Assembly (NCBI GenBank): GCA_949361645.1
Contig: OX442432.1
Coordinates: 3,130,598 to 3,194,597, forward strand
DNA length: 64,000 nt
Direction of reading: 5' to 3'
Source: Spongilla lacustris
Taxonomy: Eukaryota; Porifera; Demospongiae; Spongillida; Spongillidae
In this document: positions 13,801 through 30,400 of the stretch, in pieces
Numbering within the stretch: position 1 is the first letter of the stretch
How the letters are laid out: each line of letters opens with the position of its first letter
Made by a program: the position numbers and the translations under genes
Notes under the pieces: model-generated
Seen by the model: the letters and a program-made list of their open reading frames with translations, nothing else
Told to the model about the DNA's origin: nothing
Database searches by the model: none

Positions 13801-15543
13801 GTTTTGTGATATTCACAAACAAAGGTAACTTGAGCCATTTTTTGATAACTGTTTGGGAGCCAAGGCTGTTAGTCCAATTCCCATGTACTAGGCCTAGCAT
13901 TCATTATGTGACCTTTCAAAATTGTAGAACATGCAACGACAATCATCCAATTAAATTTTGTACCAGTAAATCAGCACTGTCAGCATTATATAGTTCATCA
14001 CTGAGGCCCTTCCTCATTGGGTGCATTTTACACCTCTCTCGTCTTGCTGGAGAGGCAGATCGCTTTCCAAGGTGTAACTGGGGGGAATTCATAGGATCAC
14101 CATCGCAAAAATGTCTCGAGCATACTCTGTTGTGGGGCCTCAATTAATGCTCGGAAAGCCGAAGCTCACAAAGCCACAAGGTCCATTTCACAGAGTCACT
14201 TGGGATGCGGTAGTATGATAGCTCTGGATCATTGCAACAATGACTTTTGTATGTATGATACAGCTATTTCCAGACATTATCACCGTTGAAAAACACGAAA
14301 CAGCAAAAATCCCCGTACACTAGTGGTTGCCTCTGGACATGACGTCAAGGGTACCAACAGCATTATCAAAATACCTGATCTTACGCATAAAATGTCCATT
14401 GTAATGGAACTGAAAGAACACCTAGTACATCATACTCTTGCAACAGTACTTTGGTAACATCTTTCATGGCTTACACAAATAAGATATGAAGCTGTAATGA
14501 GGAGTGGTGTGTTAGCCATCTGCATTATGTGATGAGGGGTAGTGTGCTTGTCATGTGATGAGAAGTGGTGTGCATTATGTGATGAGGTATCGTGTGCTTG
14601 TCATGTGATGAGGGATAGTGTGCTTGTCATGTGATGAGAGATGGTGTGCTTGTCATGTGATGAGGGATAGTGTGCTTGTCATGTGATGAGAGGTGGTGTG
14701 CTTGTCATGTGATGAGAAGTGGTGTGCATTATGTGATGGTAGTATGTCATGTGATGAGGGATAGTGTGCTTGTCATGTGATGAGAGGTGGTGTGCTTGTC
14801 ATGTGATGAGAGGTGGTGTGCTTGTCATGTGATGAGAAGTGGTGTGCATTATGTGATGAGGAGTAGTATGTTTGTCATGTGATGAGGGATAGTGTGCTTG
14901 TCATGTGATGAGAGGTGGTGTGCTTCTCATGTGATGAGAAGTGTGCATTATGTGATGAGGGGTAGTATGCTTGTCATGTGATGAGGGATAGTGTGCTTGT
15001 CATGTGATGAGGGATAGTGTGCTTATCATGTGGTGAGGGATAGTGTGCTTGTCATGTGATGAGAGGTGGTGTGCATTATGTGACCCATGTACAACAACAA
15101 CACTGAATACATCTCTCCCTTTTGAAAACATTTTATCTTGTGTGCAAAATCATATGCAACTAGTGTATTAGCAATTGGATTGGTCGGATATACATTGCCG
15201 CCTAGAAACAGGACACATATTCCGATATTGCATATTCCAACTACAGTATATAAGTAGGTGTGCACTAGATGGAACTCTTTCAATATGCATTTGACAGTTT
15301 AAAGTTACAGACATAGGAAACCGAGCGCATGCCCTTTGCCTTCCTCACTGCTACGAGGTTCTCAACATGTTAAAAATCTTCACACCAATGTGTTTTGGCT
15401 GCCCCAGATTAACACCAGGTGCACAGCTAACAACTGCCAACTAACACCTTAGCAGTTCAAAAGGTTTGAAACATTGTACAAACACACCCAGGGATCATTT
15501 TTCACAAAACAGTAGAGCAATAATTTATATACCACACTGCACC

Positions 15544-15583
<40 letters not shown>

Positions 15584-17260
15584 TTTCCAAATGCAGGTAG
15601 GTAATGCTTGGATATTATGAATGCACTACTGCATCAGCAGTACATAGAGATCACTAGTGCATCAGCAGTACATAGAGATCACTAGTGCATCAGCAGTACA
15701 GAGATCACTAGTGCATCAGCAGTACATAGAGATCACTAGTGTATCAGCAGTACATAGAGATCACTAGTGCATCAGCAGTACATAGAGATCACTACATCAG
15801 CAGTACATAGAGATCACTAGTGCATCAGCAGTACATAGAGATCACTACATCAGCAGTACATAGAGATCACTAGTGCATCAGCAGTACATAGCGATCACTA
15901 GTGCATCAGCAGTACATAGAGATGACTAGTGTGCATCAGCAGTACAGAGAGATCACTAGTGCATCAGCAGTACATAGAGATCACTACATCAGCAGTACAT
16001 AGTGATCACTAGTGCATCAGCAGTACACAGAGATCACTACATCAGCAGTACATAGAGATCACTACATCAGCAGTACATAGAGATCACTAGTGCATCAGCA
16101 GTACATAGAGATCACTAGTGCATCAGCAGTACATAGAGATCACTACATCAGCAGTACATAGAGATCACTAGTGCATCAGCAGTACATAGAGATCACTACA
16201 TCAGCAGTACATAGAGATCACTAGTGCATCAGCAGTACATAGAGATCACTAGTGCACATAGAGATCACTAGTGCATCAGCAGTACATAGAGATCACTACA
16301 TCAGCAGTACATAGAGATCACTAGTGCATCAGCAGTACATAGAGATCACTACATCAGCAGTACATAGAGATCACTAGTGCATCAGCAGTACATAGAGATC
16401 ACTAGTGCACATAGAGATCACTAGTGCATCAGCAGTACATAGAGATCACTAGTGCATTGGCTACTAGTAGTGGCCATTAGAAAATGAAAAAGCACTGCAT
16501 GATTATTTGGCGCAGTGAAAAGCCACTATTTCAATTTGAGTCTAATACCTGAGAAGGCTCCGATGTGTTGAGTGATGCCACCTGCTTCTTTTGCTGCCAC
16601 AGATGTCTTTCTGAGGCTGTCCAATAGTGTTGTCTTGCCGTGATCCACGTGGCCCATTACAGTCACCACAGGCGGCCGAGGACTCAGCACCGACCGGTCG
16701 TGACGTTGACGGTACACATCTTCACCATCAAGTAGCTTAGGGGTATACCCAGCCTGCAGTACTATGTGCTCTGCTGCCTCGAGGGGCAGGGCTAGGAAAA
16801 GAAATGATAGAAAAATGTGCCCAATTTGACCAAGTGCACCATCATGCAATGGTTTACCTTCGTCTCGCTTAAAGCCTTGAGCTGGTCCCTTTAAAAACTT
16901 GCCCAAGGAAGCTATGAAATTTGCAAATACGGCTTCTAACAATTGCAACATTTGCATGCATGCATGCATGCGTACCAGGAGTTGTTCTCATCAGTTTTGC
17001 TATTTGAGCAATTGTCATGCCACTCTCGATTTCAATCTCACGATTACTTTGCTAGTGAAAAGTGTCGACATATATACAATTTATACAGGGAAGGTATGCT
17101 TCACCTCAGTGCTTAGGGATCTTCTTTGGTGCACAGGAATTGTGCCGTAAAACGAACACCAAAGCGCATTACGTCCCTCAGATGCCAACAGCCCTCTGAG
17201 CGAACCAGCTGCTATTCTTAATAGCTGTAAAATTGCTGACTTCGTACCAAGGTTTTGCAT
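7820..17260 (-). CDS. MTIF2: Mitochondrial translation initiation factor IF-2
   Basis: GTPase that places initiator tRNA on the mitoribosome. Fourteen exons, read downward: 17260-17105, 17051-16976, 16935-16858, 16791-16549, 10909-10733, 10664-10615, 10561-10472, 9339-9215, 9161-8969, 8903-8753, 8631-8494, 8418-8303, 8236-8063, 8002-7820; 1950 nt, 649 residues (human 727). Exon 1 is a basic mitochondrial presequence. G-motifs: GHVDHGKT about residues 150-157, DTPGH about 197-201, NKCD about 251-254. Domain II ([12 protein letters not shown]), domain III ([12 protein letters not shown]) and domain IV are present, ending WNLGF as in human WDPGF. Intron 4 is 5.6 kb and intron 9 has a non-canonical GA donor (see findings). 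Confidence 0.93.
8640..8730. repeat. Degenerate (ATAC)n microsatellite in MTIF2 intron 10
   Basis: Alternating tacata/tgtata sequence within the short intron between exons 10 and 11. Confidence 0.7.
11640..11890. repeat. Tandem repeat, about 21-bp unit, in MTIF2 intron 4
   Basis: Roughly ten head-to-tail copies of cccaagatatagtcatgtgtt with small length variants. Confidence 0.85.
12820..13840 (+). pseudogene. Decayed YqaJ-type (PD-(D/E)XK) nuclease gene
   Basis: Frameshifted remnants in family order: [14 protein letters not shown] (about 12930), RKYRITAS (about 13317), HPFLGAW (about 13546), [13 protein letters not shown] (13597), [17 protein letters not shown] (about 13638), then [15 protein letters not shown] and [11 protein letters not shown] (about 13746-13826). 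These are hallmarks of eukaryotic YqaJ/exonuclease-fold proteins spread with transposons; active members read S-P-D-G where this one reads G-A-W, so a catalytic Asp is gone. Several frame changes and stops rule out function. Sits inside MTIF2 intron 4 on the opposite strand. Confidence 0.65.
14505..15085. repeat. Minisatellite, about 26-bp unit (cttgtcatgtgatgag...)
   Basis: More than twenty tandem units of the form tgtgcttgtcatgtgatgag plus a variable gggatag/aggtgg/aagtgg tail, with some shortened units (tgtgcattatgtgatgag). MTIF2 intron 4. Confidence 0.9.
15547..15582. repeat. (TA)n microsatellite
   Basis: Uninterrupted TA dinucleotide run of about 36 bases. Confidence 0.95.
15629..16455. 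repeat. Minisatellite, 28/25-bp units
   Basis: About 30 copies of catcagcagtacatagagat followed by cactagtg, alternating irregularly with a 25-bp form that lacks the last gtg. No unique spacers, so not a CRISPR array. MTIF2 intron 4. Confidence 0.93.
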
Positions 17261-17423
17261 ATCGTTGGCCAGTTTAACTTACCATGCTTTTTTGCTGTAT
17301 GCCAGTATTGCCAATGTAATATTCCAAGTAAAGCCCGCTAGTGCCATTATTTTATAATTTGATTCGAAAAACAATACAGCATCGTAGGCTTGTAAGGTTT
17401 TTGGCTGGTATAGTAGTGTCACT
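17261..17423. promoter_or_regulatory. Shared promoter gap MTIF2 / MSK-type kinase
   Basis: 163 bases between divergent start codons. No TATA box recognised. Function inferred from position. Confidence 0.45.
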
Positions 17424-20716
<3,293 letters not shown>

Positions 20717-20881
20717 CTTTTTTTAACACCTTTTTATTTTTTTTATCATTTGAGAGGGAGAGTCAATGAATACATTCAGATTTATATAAAGCATACTGTA
20801 TGTACATGTTTGTGTATTTATATTTCGTTCATTTGTACAAATGTAACACAGAATGATTCACTTTAAAAAAAATAATCCAGG

Positions 20882-21697
20882 TCACGTTAAACTGGAAAGT
20901 TCTTCTTCGAAGTCGGACTTAAGTTCGGAATTTAGTGATACAGGACTGAAATCTCTTGTGACAAATCGCGGCGCGTCGAACCAATTATTGGAGCTTCTGC
21001 GAACTACCACAAGGTTTCCGGATGACGTTGTGTACGTCGAGTTCGTCGTCGACACCTTGTTCAGGGGCACGGTCCCCGAGTCTAGCAACCAATTGACGAT
21101 TTTCAAACGTCCGCTCATTTCTTTAATCTCTTGCAATGTCTCATCTGGAAGTTTCAAGTCCTCTGTTTTTTGCCTCAGCATTCGTGAAAGTAGCAAAGAG
21201 GGTTCTTCGGGTACCGGTTTAATAACATCGGAACCAGTCTGTGTGGATCGCTTCGATCTCTGGCGATTTATACGAGGCTTTTCAACTTGCGCAGGAGGAG
21301 GTTGCCGCGAACAGAGGACAGCTGTATCCGAAGTGTTCCCGCCTCTGCTCAACTTGCCATCGCTATCCTCCTTGCACGGTGGTTCGTAGGAATCGGAAAG
21401 GCAACCGTTAGAGACACGTGACCGCCTTTGGTGCTTGTGGTTCTTAAGTTTTCCGGTAAGAGACTGCGAATCGGAGAGGCTTGGTAGGCTGGGGATGGTC
21501 GACTGGGACGCGCAGATACTAGCCAATTCACGATCATTTTCGTGCATGTGTTGATTCGCTCCCTGTCTCGGCTCTTCGTATTCCGGTCCTTGTTTCTTCT
21601 TGTAACCTTTTGCAGCGGCTCTCGCATGCCTATCATGGCTGCGCCGTAGTCGAGCCCTTCTTATCAGTTTCCTGCTTGTTGCGTCCATGCAAAGCAC
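20882..21697 (-). CDS. Hypothetical basic, Ser/Arg-rich protein, 271 residues
   Basis: A single uninterrupted frame. The N-terminus is strongly basic (RKLIRRARLRRSHDRHARAAAK), the middle low-complexity and charged. The C-terminal third is more regular (SLLLSRMLRQKTEDLKLPDETLQEIKEMSGRLKIVNWLL), suggesting an amphipathic helix, and the tail is acidic (SDFEEELSSLT). No family recognised. It converges with the kinase gene and is head to head with YIF1, which fits the local pattern of paired genes. A second ATG three codons in (MDATSRK) is equally possible. An unspliced length of this size among heavily spliced neighbours is unusual but not unique. Confidence 0.6.
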   Translation of the reverse strand: MLCMDATSRKLIRRARLRRSHDRHARAAAKGYKKKQGPEYEEPRQGANQHMHENDRELASICASQSTIPSLPSLSDSQSLTGKLKNHKHQRRSRVSNGCLSDSYEPPCKEDSDGKLSRGGNTSDTAVLCSRQPPPAQVEKPRINRQRSKRSTQTGSDVIKPVPEEPSLLLSRMLRQKTEDLKLPDETLQEIKEMSGRLKIVNWLLDSGTVPLNKVSTTNSTYTTSSGNLVVVRRSSNNWFDAPRFVTRDFSPVSLNSELKSDFEEELSSLT

Positions 21698-21968
21698 TTC
21701 CAGTGATAAAACGATTCACCAGCTTTTCATATAACCACTACGACAAACATTACGTGGGAGGGGCTGATCAACAAATCGCGAGTGTTCCATTGGGTGTGTG
21801 ATAATGGATAATACATAGTGCGCGTTAATTGAAAACAATAAGAGAATAATGGCGTATACGCAAGGTAGAAGACTTGTCGAGATCCCTTGAGGTTTATGAA
21901 CTTTTTCAGCAGGTTTAAGTCAGAGAAATACAGGGTATGGGATACCAAGCGGGAGTGTTGAGCCAGGA
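21698..21968. promoter_or_regulatory. Shared promoter gap hypothetical gene / YIF1
   Basis: 271 bases between divergent start codons; no clear core motif seen. Confidence 0.35.
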
Positions 21969-22185
21969 ATGACTTCTTCACCGCTGTTTCAGGACACAAG
22001 GTATATGGGTACCATGCACGAATCAGATGAGACATCTTGTTGCCGCGGCATCTATAAAAAGCACAACTAGCAGAGTGGAGCGTGTGCTGCATGTGTGTGT
22101 CCATGTTTACGCGTACCTATATGGATCTTTGTGTAGACTACCATTGACCGCATCTATATTGATAACTGGCGCTTTATTCATTAAC

Positions 22186-22217
<32 letters not shown>

Positions 22218-25200
22218 GTGTGCGATACATTGTGTCATTGTAATTGTCACTGCATATATATATATATTTCAATGTCATTTTAACTGTCACCTTTTTTAGT
22301 GGTGCACCAGCATTCCCACCAATGGTCCCAGCACAACAACTGTTCAATAATCCCATGGTAACTGGAGTTGCTATGCAATATGGTCAACAGCTCGCTTCAC
22401 AAGGGCAGGCAATGGTAGATCAAAAAGTGAGTAAAATGTGGTGCTGTGGTTGTCAGCTGTCAAGCATCAAATACTGTACAATAGCATGCATGGTAATGTA
22501 GGAGGGAAGCGATTGCTTGATGATGTGACTTACAGATACACAATACTTTCTTCCGGATTGATACCCATGACAATTGGTAACCATGACAATTGATAACCAT
22601 GACACAATTTTGCTTTGTCGCAAACTTTGCATGTCTGGCATCTGCATCCAGTCCACAACAACCAACCATAATGTTCCATGACGTAGAAAGTTCAAAGGGG
22701 AATTGATAAAATGTGATGCATCTTAAGTGTTTTGAGCTCATGAGTGGTTTTATGTTTATGTTCATATAACAACTCCAAGCAGATGATCTAGCAAGCAACC
22801 ATAGTATATATGTGTTTTACATCGCTAACTACAGAACTTGAGAAGAGATTACTAATATACATATGTAGAAGAGATTACTATAGGAGAGATTACTATAGAA
22901 GGGATAACTATAGGAGAGATTACTACAGAACCTGAGAAGGAATGTCTAGCAGATGCCTCATGTATGCCACATTTGAAGTTGAGCTCATAAAAGTCTCAAC
23001 CTATTTCTAAACCGTGTAAATATATAAGGTGCATGGACTGTTGATATTTCAGCCATCTTATTATCCCTAATGCATTGTTCCAGTTAAGGAATGAATTATG
23101 ACTTCAATGCTCCTGAACCAGCGTTACCAGCTTTTAGTGTATTCATAGCACTTTACTGCTGCATACTGCAGGATGTACTTGAACCTAAACATGTACATCT
23201 TGCTTGTAGGGATTAAAATTTTATTTTTTTTCCTTGTATAACAACACTTCTGTGCATGTGAGCTTTTTTCCTTCCTTGATGATATTTCTGCCCTTGTTTT
23301 GTAGATTGGCAGGTTTGTGGCCATGACTGGACTAAAGATGTACTTTGCTGTGGACACTCAATATGTTCTGAAGAAGCTGATGCTCCTACTGTTCCCATAT
23401 ACACACCGAGACTGGTCTCCAAAGTACCAATCTGAGCAGCCCATACCTGCCAGGGAGGACATAAATGCACCTGACCTGTACATACCTGGTGAGAGCCATT
23501 TCTGTTCCTTGCATGTGTGTTGGGGGGGGGGGGGGGGGGGGTCGAGAAGGGTGTTAAATATAAATATTGGTTGCGAATGTAAGCTGTCATTGCTAAAGCC
23601 CTAGATGCCATATCTATTCCCAGTTAGTTATCTTGTTGAGCACCCAATATTCATTATACCACTACTTCACACGTAGTTATATATGACAGGTCATATTGCC
23701 AAGGTGATGCCACTGTAAGACAGACAACCACTGGGCCTCGGTCTCTTGGTTTTACCACATATACATGGGTATGAGAACCCCACAGTGTTAAGCACTGCTA
23801 GCTGCTTCCATTTGTGACCAATCACAGCTTGAGGAGCTGTCATGAGCAGTGGACCTGGCTTACACCTTCTCTCTTCTAGGGCGGTGCACTGCTGCACCCA
23901 TAACTTCATCTGCTTCTGTTCTGTGTTCATGTCATGTGTACTGGATAGCCCAATCAGTTCATGAAATACAAGCAAAATAGAGTCTAGTCGTAGGTGTTGC
24001 ATGCAAGATTACCCTGGGACTTGGTATAGAACACTAGCCAAATGGGCAGTACTATTGCTCGTGTTGACGTCCCCAAATAACATATCCTGCGTTTCATGTT
24101 CACCCCCTTATCATCACTGGCAGAGTGTGTTTACTTTCCTGATCACTACCACACCTTGCAGAAGATTCATTCTCAGCCATATTACAATTTTCCTTGCTTT
24201 TACCTTCAATGTTTACTCCTCCTGCCCCCCCCTCCCCCCATAACCCTTGTACTCCATGCATTGATTCGACCCTGGTAACCAGTGTTTTGAGCTCCCTTAC
24301 ATAAAATCCCTTAATGTTTCCTACGCAAAGGGATTTGACATTATCACAAAATCATCTCACATGTCCTCACTTTCGAAGCTGAAACTAAATCAAAGCTACA
24401 TATATTCAGATAGCCCAATCAGTTTTAAGCATTGTGTAGGACTTTTGCCAACATTAATTAAGTTTGATACCTGTGGCCACTTACAGCTGACAAAAAATTT
24501 GAATTGTGAGGGCTTTGCATAAAATATTTAATATTTGTATTGGATGTAAATGTAACATTGGAAATCAAGATACTTTTTTTTCAGTTTCAATTATAATGTA
24601 TTATATGAAATTCCTGAGACAACAACTGCTAATTTAATACGTGGGGATGAAGTTTAACATTAACCTAATACATTTATATAACTCATGCAGTTATTATCAT
24701 GTTGTACACCCTTTCATTTGTGCCTTCAATGATGGCTACCTGTCCACTATGGCAGTTGATGAGCTTTTTTACAGCATTCAAGTTGTTTGCTAAGCAGCTA
24801 TTGTTCAGACCGTGTGTACATACATAGATAGCTTCTAAGGAGTTATTGGGAGAGTTTTTAACAGGAATAGAATTAGATCATCATAATTTTGGATCATGCA
24901 GATGACATTGAAGTTCTGTCTGGTGAGAGAAATTCTTTTAGGCATTTAGCATACACATGTAAAGCCAATACTGTGTGCACATTTGACATTGGGCCAACAC
25001 TTCAACTCTGTAACAGGCATTAATTATGTGTATTAAGAAGGACCTCATTGGTGTATTCACGAGTCATGTATACACATGTGCTTCTCTCCATCCCTATAGT
25101 GATGTCATTTGTCACGTATGTACTCCTCACTGGGGTAGCCTTGGGAACACAGCAGAGGTCTGTTCTCTGTATGCTCATCTTGGGTGGCAGCCTTCCCAAC

Positions 25201-25955
25201 ACTATCGTACCATTTTAGGTTCACGCCCGAACAGCTTGGTATTACAGCCAGTTCCTTGTTAGCATGGCTGCTGGCTGAGGTCCTGCTCATTTGGCTGGGT
25301 TTGTATTTACTGACGGTGTCTTCGCGACTAAAGTGGCTTGACCTTGTAGCATATTCGGGCTACAAATATGTCAGGTTAGTGTCGGCAACAGGAGGTCTTG
25401 AAAGTTACTTGATGTATATCGTGTAGCGCAAAATAGTGGAGGGTAAAATTCATGTCAGTAGAATATTGGCGAGAGATATTGGCATAAGCTAAAATTTTAC
25501 CTGTTCCTTCGCTGTAGAGGTCTAATTTGGTTGGGTAAAATGTTGCCAACATACACATGTCGTTTTCCATCACCACTATTTTGCACTGTACGGTATATGT
25601 CTGACACCATATAACACATTAACATTTTTTCCCCTTCTCAGCATGATTGTGAGTGTTGCTGGCTTTCTGCTTGGAGGAGTATACGTCTACTACTTTGCAC
25701 TCGCATGGGCTACTTTGGCAATTGCGTATTTCTTGGTAGGGAAGGGAATGTAACTGTGACGTGCTGTCACCACTGCTTGGTTTGTTTTAGGTGCAGTCTC
25801 TTCGGCTGGCCATTCAGCCCCATGTTACCCACGGTGCCACCAAGATGAGGAACTACCTTGTGCTGATGATTGCCCTCATACAACCGCTCCTTGTGGCCTG
25901 GCTGACATATGGATTGACTATGTTTCAGCACTCAAAATCTCCCACCCCATTTTGA
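21969..25955 (+). CDS. YIF1: YIF1, Golgi/ER trafficking membrane protein
   Basis: Yip1-interacting factor, a multi-pass protein of ER-Golgi vesicles that binds YIPF proteins. Exons 21969-22000, 22300-22426, 23305-23488, 25100-25157, 25219-25374, 25642-25735, 25791-25955; 816 nt, 271 residues (human 293-314), all GT-AG. The short exon 1 encodes [10 protein letters not shown], matching PPLFDDTS of YIF1A. Conserved blocks: [32 protein letters not shown], then about five hydrophobic membrane segments including [13 protein letters not shown] and [20 protein letters not shown], ending in an Ala/Leu-rich helix and a short polar tail. Confidence 0.93.
22189..22217. repeat. (GT)n microsatellite in YIF1 intron 1
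   Basis: About 14 GT dinucleotides. Confidence 0.9.
23521..23541. repeat. G homopolymer in YIF1 intron 3
   Basis: About 19 consecutive G bases. Prone to assembly-length error. Confidence 0.85.
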
Positions 25956-26469
25956 CACTACCTGTGTATGCAGTGTTGTTCTGATTTTGTTGCAGTGGAC
26001 AAACAGCCATGTGCTAATATGTTTTCAATCAAAATCATTTTGTTGTTAAAGGTTTACGTCAGCCACATTATCTAGTGCTCTACAGTTTGTTGAACATGAA
26101 ACAATAATAGGATTTATTGTTTTTTTTTGCCATTGCCTGTAATTTAGGGGACCGAAGATGTCAAAATATGCATAACAAAGATATATACAGAGTATATGGG
26201 AATCCTGTACATGAAGTGCAGCAGTTTGTAAAGTCACTGGCCCAATAAAGCTCTTCCACGGACCATTTACATGTATAATGATAATGGTAGCACACAGCAC
26301 ATAGGAAATTTGCGCTTGTATATATTGAAATCCCCTATCCTTAATTTTTAAACTCCAAGTTGTTGCTAAGTTGTACTGTAAGAACACAAATCACTTTCAG
26401 ATGGCATCATAAATAACAATAACTAATTTTTAAAAAGTCATCTACGGGTCAGTTATATTGGACCAGACT

Positions 26470-27399
26470 TCAGGACTCGTGCTGGTTCAAAGGATAGTAG
26501 TCTTTGTACTCCTTGAGGTGTTCCAACATCTCTCGTTTCTGCCTTTCCAGTCTGGGAGTCAACTTGCTGTGCACGTCCTCAAACATGAAATCCAAGTGTG
26601 GCTTCCGTTCATCTTTGGCCCTGTTAAGTCCCTTCTTGAGCTTATCACTAACAGCAGTGTGAACCGCGTTCTCCCTCTCCTCGTCCCACAGGCCTCTCTC
26701 TGTGAGGTAGTTACGGAGGCGGATGGTGGGATGGTACTCCTTCTTCCACAGCTCCACCACACCCATGTCCTGGTACCCAGTCTGGTCATCGCTGGTGCTG
26801 TGTGACCCTAACCTGCCCCACCCCCCAGGTGGTAGATCCTTTAGTACTGATAACCTCTAAGACTATACCTGTAGCTCATAGATTCGATAAGGACAGGCCG
26901 ATGTTCGTTGATGGCAACTTTTCTAGCATGTTTGGTAGCATTGTACACTGCAAACACATCGTTCCCGTCAACGCGTATGGCTTCCATCCCATAGCCGGGT
27001 CCTCGCGACACTATTCCATCACCAGCAAATTGATCACGTGTGGGTGTTGAAATGGCATATCCATTATTTCGACTGAAAGGAAATTCAAGAGAGAGTATGT
27101 ATGAAACAGAATAGTGCAAGACCTAAGTCCAAAGTGCTCTCTTACCAGAAGAATATTACAGGACACTGAAGGGTTGCTGCAAAGTTCATGGCAGCATGGG
27201 CGTCGCCCTCTTGTGCTGCCCCATCTCCAAAGTAGCAGATGACGCAGTTCTTCCTGCCAGAGATCTTCAAGCCATATGCATAGCCAGGAGCTGAATAATC
27301 ACAACCACACAAAAAGGTACATGTCTCAATTTTTGCAAACCTGTACAACCTGTACACACACACAAACACACAAATACACACTCACACACACATACTTTT

Positions 27400-27488
<89 letters not shown>

Positions 27489-30400
27489 TACACACACACA
27501 CACACAACACACACACACACATCATAACCTACCTTGTGGCATCTGAGTAGAAAGGGGCGAAGAGATGAACTGGAAATTCAAGTCCTTTGACCCAAAATGA
27601 ACTGGCATTTGCCTTCCTTTGGCCAAATCCAGTCGATTGCCAAAGCACTGATCCAAAACCTGGTCTATGGTGTACCCCCTCCAGTAGAGCACAATGGGTT
27701 CTCTGTACTGTGCAAACACCATGTCATCATGTGCCAGAGCAGCTGCACTGGCCACCACAGCCTCCTCACCATAGCTCATCATGTAGAATGATATTAGGCC
27801 CTACAGGATGGCAGGAAGTGGGTGAACTAGAGACTGAATACCAGTATATTGTGGTGAGCATAGGTGAGCATAGGTGAGTACAGGTGAGCAAAATATGAGT
27901 ACACATATTTGGTGGGGAGCACAGTACTACATGTATTGTTTAACCAACTGAATTTTGCCATTCTGCATGTCATGTGTGTAGTGAAAACCACTAATTTAAA
28001 AATGTAGGTGTTATATACTACACTAAACATTACACACTAACAAATAGTATACCACCATGGACTATAATTTAGTTATTATAACAGGGAGGTGGCAGTTGAT
28101 AAGTACCTCTTACGCAAACCCACCATCCTCTGTGCCTTGTACAGCTGCTGATCCATGTCTCCAACAGTGATCATTAGCTCAAGCATCTTAACCAGTTGAG
28201 CATTACTGAGCTGTGTGCGGGGGAAGGAGGGGAGGAGGGGAGGAGGGGAGGAGGGGAGGAGGGGAGGGGAGGAGGGGAGGGGAGGAGGGGAGGGGAGGAG
28301 GGGAGGGGAGGAGGGGAGGGGAAGAGGGTGGTGATATGCTAATGGGTCATTCTAGGCTAATTTGTACCACCTAAATCTCATTTTCTAACACCACTTCCCA
28401 TATATATTCTCCTATATAAAAAACACAAAATCACTTAATATATGCATACCCCAAGTTGTACCGTTTATTAACTGTAACCTTCTGAATAATTAATTTTCGG
28501 GGCAACTTGGACCTGTTTAGAATAGAATTGCTTGGCCATTAAAATCTATATGTTAGGTGTTTTGGTATACATTTATGGATGTTATGTTGATACACGTAGT
28601 AGTGATGGACTTTATAAGAACTGGTATATTGGGGTTTAATAAGTAATGAATTTGTGATCAGTTTTGCTGTTTCAGAAAATAACATCATCCATTTTTTACC
28701 AAACTTTTAGGGTGGGTACATGCTAGTACCAATAGGGTACTTAGCTAATCAGATGTGTGGGATTCTCATGCACTCGTCTGGGACACCATTTCAAACGCTG
28801 GCAGCCATCTTTAATTCCATCATAATTCAAGTGTTTGTTTAGTGTGTTTTCAGAGCCACTAAGAGGTGTTAGGACCAAAATTGTTATAGAAAACCAAAGA
28901 GTTTACACTAAATGTTTAGCTATCTAAACTGTTTACAGTAATCTTGCTTGCAGAGCTAGGCTGGCTTCTTGCATGTCCTTTCTTGTCAGAGTGTAGGTTC
29001 TACCTGCATGTGGCTGTCACCGGATTGACAAGGGTTAGGACATCAGAGGGATCAACGTCCACGACATCCTGTCTCACAGGGTAGACAAATGAAGCTGATG
29101 GTATGCGCGGATGTAGAAATGTCACTGTGATAGCACGTAGGGATGTGTCAACATTAAGAACATATCCAAGTCAGCATGATGCATCATATGCAACAGTGAC
29201 ATAACCTCGTATGTCTCCTAATGGTAGGGTGTTGACAACCTCTGCTACTGCCACCTTTTCAGTCCGTGAACAGGTACTGTTTGAGAAGGACCTCACTTCT
29301 ACTGTGTTGGCAGAGATAGGAATGACACTGTGAAGCTGATGAGTTCCAGGCACTGTTTTGCTGCTCTTCATACGATCATCCAGTAGTCTGGCTTCGTGCT
29401 CATGCTCACCAGCAGTCGCAAAGCCAAAGTGCATGCCTTTGATGTTGCTCACAGCAAAATCATACAGCTGTCGTGCCGTGAGTATGTGATGTTCATATAT
29501 ATGCTGAAGGCTGGCTCTTGTGGCAAGCCGTATTAGGGTCCCTCCAGCTCCAGCTCCAGCAGACTTGCCATGAGACGTGGCAAAGAAGTGCCACTCTGCA
29601 CTCACCCCAAAGTCTTCAAAATGGTGGCACAGATTATGAAAGTTCTTGCAGTTTTTGTACTGGGCGGCGCATCCATCTGACACATAAAAAATCTTTTCTG
29701 GCTACTTCCCATTGCATTGCTCAGTTAGAAAAGAGATTAGTTTTTTTTCTGGAAAAGATGAACTGCAATGGTATCATGCTGTGTGCACTCTGATATGATG
29801 ATGTAGCACAGACTGGTGAGTTCCCCTCATCGGCAACCATTCATCCTTTTGTATGCTACTATCGCGACAAAGGGGAACTCACCAGTCTGTGCTACATCGT
29901 CATGTCAGAGTGCACACAGCATGCGCAGTTTATCTTTTCCAGAAAAAAAACCTAATCTCTTTTCTAACTGAGCAATGCAATGGGAAGTAGCCAGAAAAGA
30001 TTTTGTATGTGTCAGATGGATGCGCCGCCCAGTACAAAAACTGCAAGAACTTTCATAATCTGTGCCACCATTTTGAAGACTTTGGGGTGAGGGCAGAGTG
30101 GCACTTCTTTGCCACGTCTCATGGCAAGTCTGCTGGAGCTGGAGCTGGAGGGACCCTAAAGCGGCTTGCCACAAGAGCTAGCCTTCAGCATATATATGAA
30201 CATCACATACTCACGGCACGACAGCTGTATGATTTTGCTGTGAGCAACATCAAAGGCATGCACTTTGGCTTTGTGACTGCTGGTGAGCATGAGCACGAAG
30301 CCAGACTACTGGATGATCGTATGAAGAGCAGTAAAACAGTGCCTGGAACTCATCAGCTTCACAGTGTCATTCCTATCTCTGCCAACACAGTAGAAGTGAA

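Noticed and set aside
15629..16455. CRISPR-like regular array
   Set aside because: Units are head to tail with no unique spacers, in an intron of an animal gene; it is a minisatellite.
27267..27518. Cys/Val-rich minus frame
   Set aside because: Pure translation of the AC microsatellite.
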